Source of the DNA: Telmatactis stephensoni
Taxonomy: Eukaryota; Cnidaria; Anthozoa; Actiniaria; Isophelliidae
Assembly: GCA_029948255.1 (NCBI GenBank)
Contig: JALIZF010001445.1
Span: 186,001 to 250,000, forward strand
Direction: 5' to 3'
DNA length: 64,000 nucleotides
Shown: positions 43,131 to 54,549 of the stretch, piece after piece
How positions within the stretch are numbered: position 1 is the first letter of the stretch
How the letters are laid out: each line of letters opens with the position of its first letter
Made by a program: the position numbers and the translations under genes
The notes under the pieces: model-generated
What the model was told of the DNA's origin: nothing
Database searches by the model: none
The model's input: only the letters and a program-made list of their open reading frames with translations

Positions 43131-43136
43131 AATAAA
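43131..43136 (+). other. Candidate polyadenylation signal, second kinase gene
   Basis: AATAAA lies about 275 bp after the stop at 42856-42858. It is upstream of, and convergent with, the TSEN2 3' end. Confidence 0.45.
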
Positions 43137-43428
43137 GGCGTTCACCCATTCTTTCCCATTTTTTCGGCCTTTTTTTGCAATTGTGAATAATGTGCCTCCC
43201 AGCTAGTTTAACTCACATAGTTATTCTGGGAGGGCATTTACCAAATATGTTAAATGTAAATAATGTAAATATAATAGTCAAAAATGGTAATAAAGAACAA
43301 ACTACTTCTTTGCTAGACTGACTGCATACGTCGATCTGTTTGCTCCTCAGTTGGGCTTCCTGTGGTGGTAGGACGCGATACCATTGAGCTGCCGGAAATG
43401 CGCTATATAAATATTTATCTATTTATCA

Positions 43429-43434
43429 TTTATT
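43429..43434 (-). other. Candidate polyadenylation signal, TSEN2
   Basis: AATAAA on the minus strand, about 40 bp past the TSEN2 stop codon at 43474-43476. Confidence 0.5.
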
Positions 43435-43473
43435 ATTATCTATTTTACTTACATTGTGTACAAATAAATTCTA

Positions 43474-46400
43474 TCATGATTTGAGTTTCTTTGTTTCTCT
43501 TGATCGTTCAGGTAACCATCGTCTAAGCACAACTTCCTGAAAAGAGGAATTCATAATAAATGGAGAAGTTGAAGAAGGTGTCAGTCTTTATGGGAGGGGA
43601 GGGATGGGGGAGGGTACTGTCTATAAAGTCTGTTGTAGAAACTACAGTTGATTGAAGGGGTCTCCATGAAAACGGCCAAAGTGACTTTTGTGATGCCCAG
43701 TTATTGATGTTTTGACCTAAAGGTGCGGTAATACGAGCAACAAAATCGTGCAACTTGTCGCGCAACATTTTTGTTGCAAGTTGTAGAGCGATGTTGCTCG
43801 TATTACCGCCCCGCGCGCAACTTGTCACGCAACAAAATTCGATGTTGCAGGTTGCGGCTACTTGTTGCAAAAAGTAGAAAGTGGTTCTACTTTGTGCAAC
43901 AAATTTTCACAACCTGCGACATCGATTTTTGTTGCATGACAAGTTGCGCGCGGGGTGGTAATACCAGCAACATCGCTCTACAACTTGCAACGCAACAATG
44001 TTGCCCGACAAGTTGCACGATTTTGCTGCTCGTATTACCGCACCTTAAAGGAAAGTCCATTGATACCATTTTGGATCAATCGAGAAAATTTGAAAAAGTG
44101 TCACTTTAGCCACTTTCATTAGCATCTCTTTAATAATTGATTGAATACTAAAGGAAGCATAAAAATGAACATTTTAAAAAAGTGGAGATACCCACCTGTA
44201 CCTCAAATTGGCAGACACAGTTTGGTGAAGACAATTCTTTTTCTGTAATATCTAAGATGAGAACTTCTGTAGGTCAGTAACACACACACACACCCTTTTC
44301 CCCAACAGTGAACAACCACGCACAACCCCCTTCTCTTACTGTTTCAGTGAACAACCACACACAACCCCCTTCTCTTACTGTTTCAGTGAACAACCACACA
44401 CAACCCCCTTCTCTTACTGTTTCTACTAACCTTTTGGCACTATGACATAGCATATCATTATTTCCTGTAAAATAAATGAAACAAGGAATTTCATTGTGAT
44501 GATTAGAGCAGTTTTCGTGTGAGTGTGAAGTGGACGGCACTATGCTGTGACCATGTCAGTGCCCTTATGTCTATAAAAACATTTAAAATTCCTGTGGCAA
44601 CCATGCTGTGCTGTGACCATGCTGTTTTCACAGTCATACAAAATCTGCTCTAAAGAAAGACAGCAGGGCCTTGCATGTGCTCATTCTTGTGGATCATTGC
44701 AGATCCATAGCTTGCTTGAGCATTGTAGCTCAATTGCTTTTGGCTCCAACCTCCTCTCCCTGGTTAGTATAATAGGAAAGTATTCTTTCCACTGATACCA
44801 CCAGTGTGTCGGGTGCTAGATGGTGGACCATGAATGATAACCATGGTTACCACTGTGTTGCCAGGGACGGGTGCATCCCTTCTGGCACTCAGCCCAACCT
44901 CATCACTACCGATGAATTTAACCTTTAGTTATACATGTACAGTATCTCCCTTTATTAGTAGTATGTTTAGACAATTACATCAAAATGTACACATAAATAC
45001 CTTTGCAACATGTTCACTGACTCTGTTGAGACCAACAATACTTGACCAAGACATAGGTCTACATTGACCAACCACAGTAGAAGTAGGTTGTAAGCTGTCT
45101 TTATAGGCTGTTTGTACTATGATGGAATAACTGGCGAAGGACATGGCGACATTTTTGAGATCTAATTTATGAATGGTTGATGAAAAAGTACATTGTTAAA
45201 ACTACATACCTGGAGTGATAGAATGGCATTCCTTCTTTATAAACAACTATACGTTAAACAAAGAGAGAAAAATGTGAAAATGGTTTCAAAATTAAACCTA
45301 AATGTAATTATTCTTATCAAGTTGAAAGAATTTGACTAATTCTCAATTTTCGCCACTGATTAATCATCTTTTAAAAGCGACAACTTCAAGACACTATAAC
45401 AAGTTGTCATTTGTAATTCCCTAATAACAATATTCTCCAGAAACCTTCAAGCAGGCTGCCCCAATTTGAAGTCTACATTTGCTAACTTTGTTCCAAGAAG
45501 GGCATGAACCCTCAATACAGGATAGTGTAATATGTCGAATGAAACTAGACTGTTGGTTTGGGCATATACTAAAACCAAGAACACCGGAACGGAACAGCCG
45601 GAACGAAACCACCGGAACGACCGGAACAACCGAAACCACCAGAACAAAACCACCGGAACGGCCGGAACGACCGGAACGAGCTTGAAAATCGTTGCTGAAG
45701 TAGCTATAGCAGCATATTAATGATCACGGATTATTATGAATTAAGTTTTTTGATCAAAGATAACGATCAGAGAGTTCAGCAATTCATGTTTATCATATAT
45801 TCGGTTGTAGCTAATAAATCAGTCGTGTTATTTCACTTTCTGTATTGTTTCTGTGTCATTCTAATTTCAATTTTTATTTCCTCTTATCAACACTACACTT
45901 GGACAAATGGACCATGATTGCATTAATTATATGTTTTTTGTGTAGAAAAGTTTTAACACAGAGAGCTATATGAGTGAGTGAGTGAGTGAGTGAGTGAGTG
46001 GTGGGTGGGTGGGTGGGTGGGTGGGTGAGTGAGTGAGTGAGTGAGTGAGTGAGTGAGTGAGTGAGTGAGTGAGTGAGTGAGTGAGTGAGTGAGTGAGTTA
46101 TCTTTTTTTTTTTTTACCGAAACGGTTCCGGTGGTTTCGGTCGTTCCGGTGGTTTCGGTTGTTCCTGTCGTTCCGGTGGTTTCGTTACGGCTGTTCCGTT
46201 CCGGTGTTCCGGGTTTTAGTACATACCATATTTTTTCGATTAATAATCGAGTTTGACGTGCCAAATTCATTCCGAGCTCGCAAGTCGATAGACTGCTCAT
46301 TTCAAAAAGCAGTTGAGTGAATTTCGTAGTTGTCAGGACAGAACCGAAAACTGACAATTTTAATAGTTTATGATTTTATAGAAGAGCGCACGAGGAACAA

Positions 46401-49400
46401 GGTCTCTGCTTTTACGCGTACGAAAGCAGAATCTTCATAAAACTTTTATTCTTTGTTTTGTAAAATGTATTGTTAAGACTTTTACTTTTTTGACGTTCTC
46501 AAAAATTTCTAATCACTTTGTTTTCTGGTTGGCTGCTGTGGTTGTCTTCAGAAGCTTTTCTGGACTTGGGAAGCCAATTTGAAGTCAGTGTTTACATATA
46601 ATGACAGCCAATCATCAAGCGAGAAACGTTTTCTGTTTCTCCGCCCGCTTTTCTCCGCCCTCATTTGCATATTGATCAAGTACGATTCAAAAATTCATTT
46701 TTGTTTATCAGTGTCGGTAGTTTTATAACTCACAAATCAAAAGTTATAAACTACACAAGTTAAACTAGCCTAATTGACATTTAGTGAGTGCTGCCTAATA
46801 TTGTTTTTCCTTATACAATAAACCGATTGCTCAAGGTTGTTCGCTTCAGAAATCGAAGCGCGAAATAAAATGCATGATTACTACAGAATATGCAAAAAAT
46901 ATTTCCAAAGAACTGGAATGTATTTTGTTTTCAAATACCTCATTTTACATCACGGCGACTACCATTAGCTTTTACAAACTATTACATGACGCCGGATTGC
47001 TGTCATCTTGTCTTTCACGCCGTTGTATGCCCTTTGCCCCGCTCTATTTGAAACTAAATCTTGATAAACATTAGATCTGTCGTGAAGATGCGAAAAGCAC
47101 GAGGCGATGCAAGGCAATTTAAAGGCACCAGATGAACTATTTAAGCTACTATTTACCGTAATTATTACTTCGAAAGATAGTATAAGAAATTGTAATATAA
47201 TGAATTGAATATAATAACAAATGGCAGTGTTTTCAAAGCATTACATGAAGTAATCAGTTGACACTCAACGATGAGAAGACGCATAAGGTTTTATAGTGTA
47301 GGCTTGCAAAGCATGGTGGTAAGAAGTAATTTTGCATTGTGGGATAGCAAGAACAAAGAAATCTATTGTTTTTTGCGACACTCGCTAAGCATTGTGGTCG
47401 TATCCAAATCTCGATTTTAGCTAGCTACTGAAATAGGATCGCTGCCTTGCTGCGCTCGCTCAGGCTCGCTCCGCTGCGGCAGCAATTACACAAGTTTATA
47501 ATAATCCGAAATTCTTTTCGCGTGAATTCACTTTCAAAAACAAACAAATATATATTTTTTCCTATTTTACGTCCTAGAAAATTTTCATTCACTTTGTCTT
47601 TGACTTCCAGGTTCTCTTGACTTGGAAAGCCAATTTGAAGTCCACTCATTTTTGACCAATCATCGTTTGTTTACATATAATGACAGCCAATCATCAAGTG
47701 AAAACTTTTTCTGTTTCTCCGCCCGCTTTTCTCCGCCCTAATTTGCATATTGATCAAGTGCGATTCAAAAATGCATTTTTGTTTATCAGTGTTGGTAGCT
47801 TCACAAATCAAAAGTTATAAATTACACAAGTTTATAATTTTACGGAGTTTTGTTGGCGTGAATGTACAAAATCCTGAATTTTTAACTCAGAAGTTTAGAG
47901 ACAAAAATGAAAATGTTTTGCTTTAGTTTAAAGAGTGCATATGCAAATGAGGGCAGAGAAAAGAGGGCGGAGAAACAGAAAGTAATTCTCGCATGGTGAT
48001 TGGCTGTCTCTACTTAAACACACCATGATTGGTCAAAAAAAGAGTCGACTTCAAACTGGCTTTCCAAGTCAAGAGAACCTGGAAGTCAAAGACAGCCAGT
48101 GAATGAAAATTTTCTAGAACGTAAAAGAGGAAAAAATATATTTGTTTGTTTCTGAAAGTGAATTCACACGAAAAAATATCCGGATTATTATAAACTTGTG
48201 TAATTTAACTTGAGTAATTTATAAGTTTTGATATGTGAATTATAAAATAAACAAAAATGCATTTTTGAAGCGAACTTGATCAATATGCAAATTAGGGCGG
48301 AGAAAAGCGGGCGGAGAAACAGAAAAAGTTTTCGCTTGATGATTGGCTGTCATTATATGTAAACAAACGATGATTGGTCAAAAAATGAGTGGACTTCAAA
48401 TTGGCTTTCCAAGTCAAGAGAACCTGGAAGTCAAAGACAAAGTGAATGAAAATTTTCTAGAACGTAAAAAAGGAAAAAAACTATATTTGTTTGTTTTTGA
48501 AAGTGAATTCACACGAAAAAAAAACTCCAGAAAAATGCATTTTTGAAGCGTACTTGATCAATATGCAAATGAGGGCGGAGAAAAGCGGGCGGAGAAACAG
48601 AAAACGTTTCTCGCTTGATGATTGGCTGTCATTATATGTAAACACCGACTTCAAATTGGCTTTCCAAGTCCAGGAAAACTTCTGAAGACAACCACAGCAA
48701 CCAACCAGAAAACAAAGTGATTAGAAATTTTTGAGAACGTCAAAAAAAGTAAAAATATTCATAATACATTTTGCAGAACAAAGAATTAAAGTTTTATGAA
48801 GATTCTGCTTTCGTACGCGTAAAAAGCAGAATCTTCATATACGCATTTTTCGATTAATAAACGAATTTGGCACGTCAAACTCGATTATTAATCGAAAAAT
48901 AGGGGCATTTCGATTTATAATCACTTTCCAAAAACAATCTGACTGTCCAAAAACAATCTGACTCCTGTTCAGAGGCTCTTTCGGAAAAGTGTCAAGAAGA
49001 AAAGGGCTCAGAGTCATCTCAGAAGGAGTTGGGGGGGGGGGGGGGGGGGGGCACACCCCTGTGCCCCTCCACTAAATCTGCCATTGTTCTGGAACTTCTG
49101 GATTACATCACAAACTCTCAACATTTTAATTCACACTCAAGTTCAACCTTGAAGTCCAGGGTTTTCATTATCTTTTTGAATAAGCGTCTGAGTGATTGAA
49201 GTAGGCATGTATTATATTTATTAAGTAAGACACAAAATAACCGGCGGTAAGAGGTAAAATAGGCGGCACTATACCACTGGTAGCCGCCTATTATTGAAAC
49301 CCCTGAAGTCAATTGTTTTCATAAAATATGTTCTTACCAAAATCAGTTCCATATTTGATGCCACATTTAGGAACCCATCCCTTGGAACGAAAGTAGTGAT

Positions 49401-52400
49401 AGACCGTGTAGCATGGAATGAAATCCCTTTTTGTTTGACAAAATTTAGTCCATATTTCATTCAGTGTCATTGCTTTCTGAAATCAAGAAATACATTTCAA
49501 GCTCCAAAACTACACAAATGCACAAGTGAAGTATGTGTATAGTAAAGCCTGAATACTTATAATAATTATATATACATATATAAATACATACATAAGTAGA
49601 CGCACAATGGTGCGTTTACTCGTGCCCTGCCCAAGGAATTGAGCCAGCTTGGGATACCTGTGGTCTTACATAGCTGCATGGTCTTTGGCAGCCATCAGTT
49701 TATTTGCTGGGTTGCTCATCCAATTTGTAATATTTTCATATAATAAAATTTAAGTGTCTAAGGCTAAGGTCAAACGTCGTACTTCACATGAGCCGTATTT
49801 AATTCACTGAATTAAGTTCTTGTAAAATTCAACGTTTGACTCAAATTAGGTGTGACGATGAATTTGGTACGACTAAGTCGTTTTATACGACGGACTCGGG
49901 CGTGCTACACTTGAACTTAATTAACCGAGTTTTAGGATCGACTCATTTAGTACGATGTTTGCCCTAGCCTGTCAAACTAAATTGTTTGGGTCGACCTGAA
50001 ATTCCTTAATAAGTACGGCTCAATTAAGTACGACGTTTGACCTTAGCCTAATGTGTTCTAGAGTTACTTTGCAGATGAAAGAAAAAGGACTATTTGGTTA
50101 ATTGTACTAGTAATGTTACTGAAAACAAAAGAAAACAAAAAGATTTACAGTCTGCTATTAGTTAGCCAATTCTTTTACTAGCAAAGGAATATGTTCGATT
50201 GCCTAAGCATCAATTTGGGGAACAATAAATCAAAATTATGCACACACATTCCAGCTGACTTTTTTTTCTGGGGAGGGAGAACAGGATAATCCAGAGAAAA
50301 GGGGTCATCCTGCACTACCATTAGAATGAAGCTTCTGATTTGTTCAAATATCAAAAACAAAGAATATGTGGATTATGATGAACAATGCCTTTCGTTCTAC
50401 ATTTAATCTCTCCTTTGTTTTGTTTTACCATTCTTTGTTTAATACTTGAACAAATCACAAGCACTGTTCTGACCATAGTGTATTACACTTACACTTTAAG
50501 TAGTCATATAAATACAGTCAATCCCGGAAAGGTTGTTCAGTTGAAAGATGTTTAGAGAACAACAAAGTCATTTGTATATTACATGTTTTTAAGTTTTTAC
50601 AAGAATCTTCAATATCAAGTTGCAAAATCCCAATGCACTGCTGTAGATAGCACTAATAAGCGATTTTATCTGAAGTTTTAAATTGAAACTTGCCGAGAAT
50701 TTAAAAAAGAGTTTTATGCAAATGACTTTGTTGTTGTCTTTATGTCTTTTCGATTGTCGATTTGTAAATTTTGAATGATGAAGCTTGAATTTACCTTGAC
50801 TGAGGCTCACGAGAGACTGCTATAATGCAATGGCTCGATCCGACTGCATTTATAGTGAAGTTTAAGTTACTAAACATTCCTGACTCATGAAAATAACTTC
50901 CTGTTTTGCTCACAAAGTTTACTGCTTTGCTTCGATATGATGCAAGTCAAACTGTTGTCACGATGGCGAAACGTGCATGGCCTCGTTTCCATGCCTGCCT
51001 AATTTGCATACACATTTGCGACTACGACGAAAACATAGATAGAAACTGGTAAACCTAGACTCGTGCCAGCCTACGGCCTGGGCACGAGTAATTATAGTAG
51101 CACTAAATGTAACTTTTTTATAACATCAACTTGATTGAATTGAAAGCTATCATTATTAATAATACCTTTTTGATCAAATAAAATTGTTTTTAGCACAAAA
51201 ATATATCAAAACAATTTCATAAAATTCTGATCAATCAGACTTGTACACAGTTAAAACATGGAATTGAATATTCGAAAGAGTTCCTGAATTTGTCATATCT
51301 ATGCCATGAACAAACCTTACATGATTGTCATCATAGATGGTTAAACATCCAAGTCCATATGACAAAAAGAAAGCCTGAAATTAAGAAGAGACTCTTTAAT
51401 CCATGAGTTCAATCAATTGTGTGTATGAACAAATGAATGAAGAAAGGGAAAAATGAATGAGAGAATAAACTAATGAATGAATGGATAGATAGATGGATGG
51501 ATAAATGAATGAATGAATAAATGAATGGATGAATGGATGGATGGATGGATGGACGGATAGATGGATGGATGGATGAATGAATGAATGAGTGAGTGAGTGA
51601 GTGATTGATTGAATGAGTGAATGAATGAATGAATGAATGAATGAATGAATGAATGGATGGATGGATGGATGGATGGATGGATGGATGGATGGATGGATGG
51701 ATGGATGGATGGATGGACAAATAAATGAATGGATGGATGCGTGGATGGATGGATGGAGGAAGGAAGGAAGGAAGGAAGGAGGAAGGAAGGAAGGAAGGAA
51801 GGAAGGAAGGAAGGAAGGAAGGAAGGAAGGAAGGAAGGAAGGAAGGAAGGGAGGGAGGGAGGGAGGGAGGGAGGGAGGGAGGGAGGGAGGAAGGAAGGAA
51901 GGAAGGAAGGATCAAATGGATGAGAGATATGAAATAGAATCAAGGCATTGCCAGAAGGGGCAACAGATTTGCACAGATTGGGTTTAATAAAACAACACCT
52001 TCCAATCAGATTCAACAATGTTTAATACTTTTGTCTACCTCTTCTAAGTTCAGCTGCAGATGTTCATATACTTTATATGGATCTTTCTTTTTACTCTTTT
52101 GCTTTCTTTCTTGGTTCAATGAGCTTTGTATTTGTGAAGAATTTTCTGTTGATCCACTGAAAGTGGAAAAAGAAAAGAGAAGAAGAAAAGTAAGAAGAAA
52201 AGAAAAGAAAAAAAGAAAAGGGAAGAATAGAAAAAGCAGGAGAAAAGGAAATTACATGAAGCAGAATGTAAGAGGGCCCCAGGTAAATAATGAGTAACAG
52301 TGAAGTACAGTGTGAATATGGTGCTGGACATCACCCAGCATGAGCATGCTCAGTGAATTGGGCATAAACTAATGCCTCAAGGTGTATTTAAACACTGACG

Positions 52401-54354
52401 AATAAATATAAATGTGACCAGTGACCAGTGACCAACATCCCACATGGCTGGGTGACGTCCAGCACCATATTCACTTTTCTCAGTGGGAACTTGACCAGTA
52501 TCCAGTTCACCATGCTGACGAGGCCCAACAAGGCTGAAACAGCTGTCCACGGTTTCTGGTTACTGGTCACATTTGTACAGTGAAGTATGTTCAGTGAAGA
52601 TCTTCAAATAAATGAGATTTCAAGTAACAGGGAAATCCCTTCTTGATCTCCAACTGGGATTCTTCTACTTCCAATCTCTCCTCTCTCTCATAGAAGAAGG
52701 CAGAGATGGGATGAGGTTATATGCAAGCTACAGTGTACATTAATCCTCGGTCAGAACTTACTCAAGAGATCCATCTTTGGATAGACTGATAGAATCACTC
52801 ACTACTTCATTAACATCTTTGCTATAATCTTTATCATCATCATCTTCTAAGATCTCAGCAGTGTCATCACTAGAATCATCGGAATCACTGGAATCATCCT
52901 ACAATGTAGATGAGCAAGATTGAGAGATGATTATGCTGCTTTTCATACATGTGCACCCAATAAAATAAAACAGATTACAAGTAAGTTTATATCAGGCAGA
53001 TACTGTAAAAACAGGAATTATTATTGTTTAGAGGTACTGCACATAAATAATAATAATAATAATAACTCGGTATTTATATAGCCCATTTTTCAATGCCTCA
53101 GTGCGCTTTACAATGGAGTAAACTGAAACGAAGAAATAATCTATACCTGTAACATAAAGTGTTTAAGAATCCCAACTGGCAAGGAGGTGAACCAGTTGGC
53201 TATATTACAAGCATGGCCAAGAAACTGAATTTGAAATAATCAAAATCGGAACAAATTCAGCCTCAGCTATTGGCTAGAGCAGGACTCGGGACCATCGGAT
53301 TGCAAGACCAATGCTCTGATTACTTAACCATGCTGCCTCCTCTAAAAAAGCAATCTTAATATAAACAAATTTACCCTCACCTTATCTAATTCAAGTTCTT
53401 GCTCATTTATTTTTCTTCTTTTGCACACATTAGGATCTTTAGAAGTACCCTGTCCAGTGTTTAATGCCGAGGTACAATCTGATTCATGCGCAGGTAGTGA
53501 AGTATCATCTTGTGTACTTTGTTCATTTACTGTTGACTCTTGGGTACTTGAAAAATTTAATTCATTTGATAATTTTTGCCAGTTTAAGTGATTTCTAAAT
53601 CTGAAAAGAAGTGAAATGATAATTTATGCATTTCCTTAATGTATTATGTAGGAAAACCAGAGTTGCTCATGTCTTGCAACCATCCACAATAATTGAAAAG
53701 AAATATTATTATAATTACCTTTCTTTTCTAATTTTTCTGAATTTAGACTGGCGTATTTGTCTCTCTTTTGGAGGCACTACCAAAAAGAGAAAAGTAAAAG
53801 TGAAAATATGAAAACAATAAATACAAAACTAAACAAAAATATGCTCAAGTTGAACAAAGGAATGATTCGCAGCAATAAGTTTCCAGTGTTTATAGTATAG
53901 ATAACAACAATAAAATCAAAATGAAGCCAAGATACTTACATCTTCTGAGTTTCTCTGAATTCGAAAAAGCTTTTTGAGAAATGTCTGAGGTAACTTCAAA
54001 TTGGGGTTTACTTCTTGATAGATTTCCCTTGCCAAAGAAACCCTGTATAAAAGATGTAAAGGAGATAGTTTTTAGGTAGGTGTATAATACATTGCATTTT
54101 TGGTATTATATAATATACCAAGATGACAGAAAATGAATAAAATTTTGTCTCACCATTCTGTACAGAAATGTCAAATCACCAAGATCCTCTACAATAACGC
54201 AATTATCGCGAAAATAACCGGTATAATAAAACCACCTACTGTCGCAGCACTCTTTATTCGTAATGCTCTCAATTGGAATAGGAAAAGGTGATTCTTTGGG
54301 AAGTTTTTTGGCACCTTTTTTCTTTCGCGGATTTTTCAGCATGTCGGCCGCCAT
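43474..54354 (-). CDS. TSEN2: tRNA-splicing endonuclease catalytic subunit Sen2
   Basis: TSEN2 cuts pre-tRNA at the 5' splice site within the nuclear TSEN complex. Exons (minus): 54354-54154, 54042-53940, 53776-53719, 53600-53381, 52898-52762, 52156-52039, 51374-51321, 49476-49338, 45246-45210, 45130-45001, 44464-44431, 44251-44196, 43536-43474. All junctions are GT-AG, all phases agree and there is no internal stop. The product is 449 residues (human about 465). N-terminal ESPFPIP and [13 protein letters not shown] match the family. The middle is acidic and variable ([12 protein letters not shown]). The C-terminal nuclease domain carries [40 protein letters not shown] and [17 protein letters not shown]. 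The catalytic triad equivalents of human Y369, H377 and K416 are Y346, H354 and K399; a six-residue insertion lies between H and K. It shares its upstream region with CEP44. Confidence 0.95.
43722..44050. mobile_element. Foldback MITE in TSEN2 intron
   Basis: AAAGGTGCGGTAATACGAGC, AACAAAATCGTGCAACTTGT and mirror copies ending CTGCTCGTATTACCGCACCT. Internal words (GCGCGCAACTTGTCACGCAA, ATGTTGCTCGTATTACC) repeat in both orientations. Confidence 0.8.
44280..44424 (-). repeat. Three-copy minisatellite beside a TSEN2 exon
   Basis: Three units of about 40 bp (CAACCCCCTTCTCTTACTGT, TTCAGTGAACAACCACACA) plus (CA)n fill most of the 179-bp intron between the exons ending at 44431 and starting at 44251. 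Confidence 0.85.
45565..46225. mobile_element. Foldback with CCGGAACGAAACCA minisatellite arms
   Basis: The left arm (45570-45685) is tandem CCGGAACGACCGGAAC or CCGGAACGAAACCA. The right arm (46117-46225) is its inverse (GGTTCCGGTGGTTTCGG, TCCGGTGGTTTCG). Between them lies (GTGA/GGGT)n at 45971-46098. It lies in TSEN2 intron 8. Confidence 0.8.
46235..48905. mobile_element. 2.7-kb nested palindrome in TSEN2 intron 8
   Basis: The outer arms match over several hundred bases. The left arm begins TCGATTAATAATCGAGTTTG and holds GCAGAATCTTCATAAAACTT, TTTTGTTTTCTGGTTGGC and GCTGTGGTTGTCTTCAGAAG. The right arm returns CTTCTGAAGACAACCACAGC, CAACCAGAAAACAAAG, GTTTTATGAAGATTCTGC and AAACTCGATTATTAATCGAA. 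Inside are further direct and inverted copies of a roughly 250-bp module (CTTTTCTCCGCCC, ATTTGCATATTGATCAAGT, ATTGGCTGTCATTATATGTA, TTCCAAGTCAAGAGAACCTG) near 46560, 47600, 47930, 48290 and 48545. A dispersed repeat copy sits at 46765-46858. Confidence 0.8.
49029..49051. repeat. Poly-G run
   Basis: More than 20 consecutive G on the plus strand, a likely site of sequencing or assembly error and a possible quadruplex former. Confidence 0.9.
49757..50056. mobile_element. Foldback MITE in TSEN2 intron 8 flank
   Basis: CTAAGGCTAAGGTCAAACGT and ACGTTTGACCTTAGCCTAA-like ends (TTAAGTACGACGTTTGACCT) about 300 bp apart. It lies in TSEN2 intron 7, between the exons ending 51321 and starting 49476. Confidence 0.75.
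51475..51912. repeat. GAAT/GGAT/GGAA/GGGA microsatellite series
   Basis: A graded run of tetranucleotides: AATG and GGAT blocks, GAGT, AATG, a 65-bp GGAT block, then GGAA, GGGA and GGAA. It occupies much of TSEN2 intron 6 (52038-51375). All frames are open, producing Ile/His/Ser and Leu/Pro/Ser/Phe pseudo-ORFs on the minus strand. Confidence 0.95.
53046..53345 (-). mobile_element. SINE-like element
   Basis: Read on the minus strand it has a degraded tRNA-like head (around 53340-53265), then a body ending AAGCGCACTGAGGCATTG and GCTATATAAATACCGAGTTA, and a (TTA)n tail. TATATAAATACCGAG before a microsatellite tail is a typical retroelement 3' end. It lies in the TSEN2 intron between exons 4 and 5. 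Confidence 0.6.
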
Positions 54355-54549
54355 TTTGTTTTTATGTTAGTAGCCGCTGTTCGCAAAGCTCGCTGTTACA
54401 ACTTTTTGTTTTTATCACCGCTGTACATTTGCAGGCTCACTAAGTCAAAAATGGCGGTTGATGTTATGAGGAAAACGTCTTTGAACCAAATACTTTGATT
54501 TCAACATTTTTAAAGAAATACCCAAAGTCTGACATTGTCTTGAAATAGA
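54355..54549. promoter_or_regulatory. Bidirectional promoter, TSEN2 / CEP44
   Basis: Only 195 bp separate the TSEN2 start codon (54354, minus) and the CEP44 start codon (54550, plus). Both 5' UTRs and both promoters must lie in or overlap this stretch. No TATA box is obvious. An AAAATGGCGG-type motif at about 54448-54458, and its inverse CGCCATTTTG at 54350, resemble YY1-type initiator elements common at such promoters. Confidence 0.6.

Noticed and set aside
44690..44950. Open minus-strand stretch with [21 protein letters not shown] sequence
   Set aside because: It falls inside the TSEN2 intron between the exons ending 45001 and starting 44464, which already join in phase; no family match.
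51409..52018. Minus-strand ORFs of SIHPSIHP and LPSFLPSF, plus-strand GRKEGRKE ORFs
   Set aside because: Microsatellite artefacts within TSEN2 intron 6.
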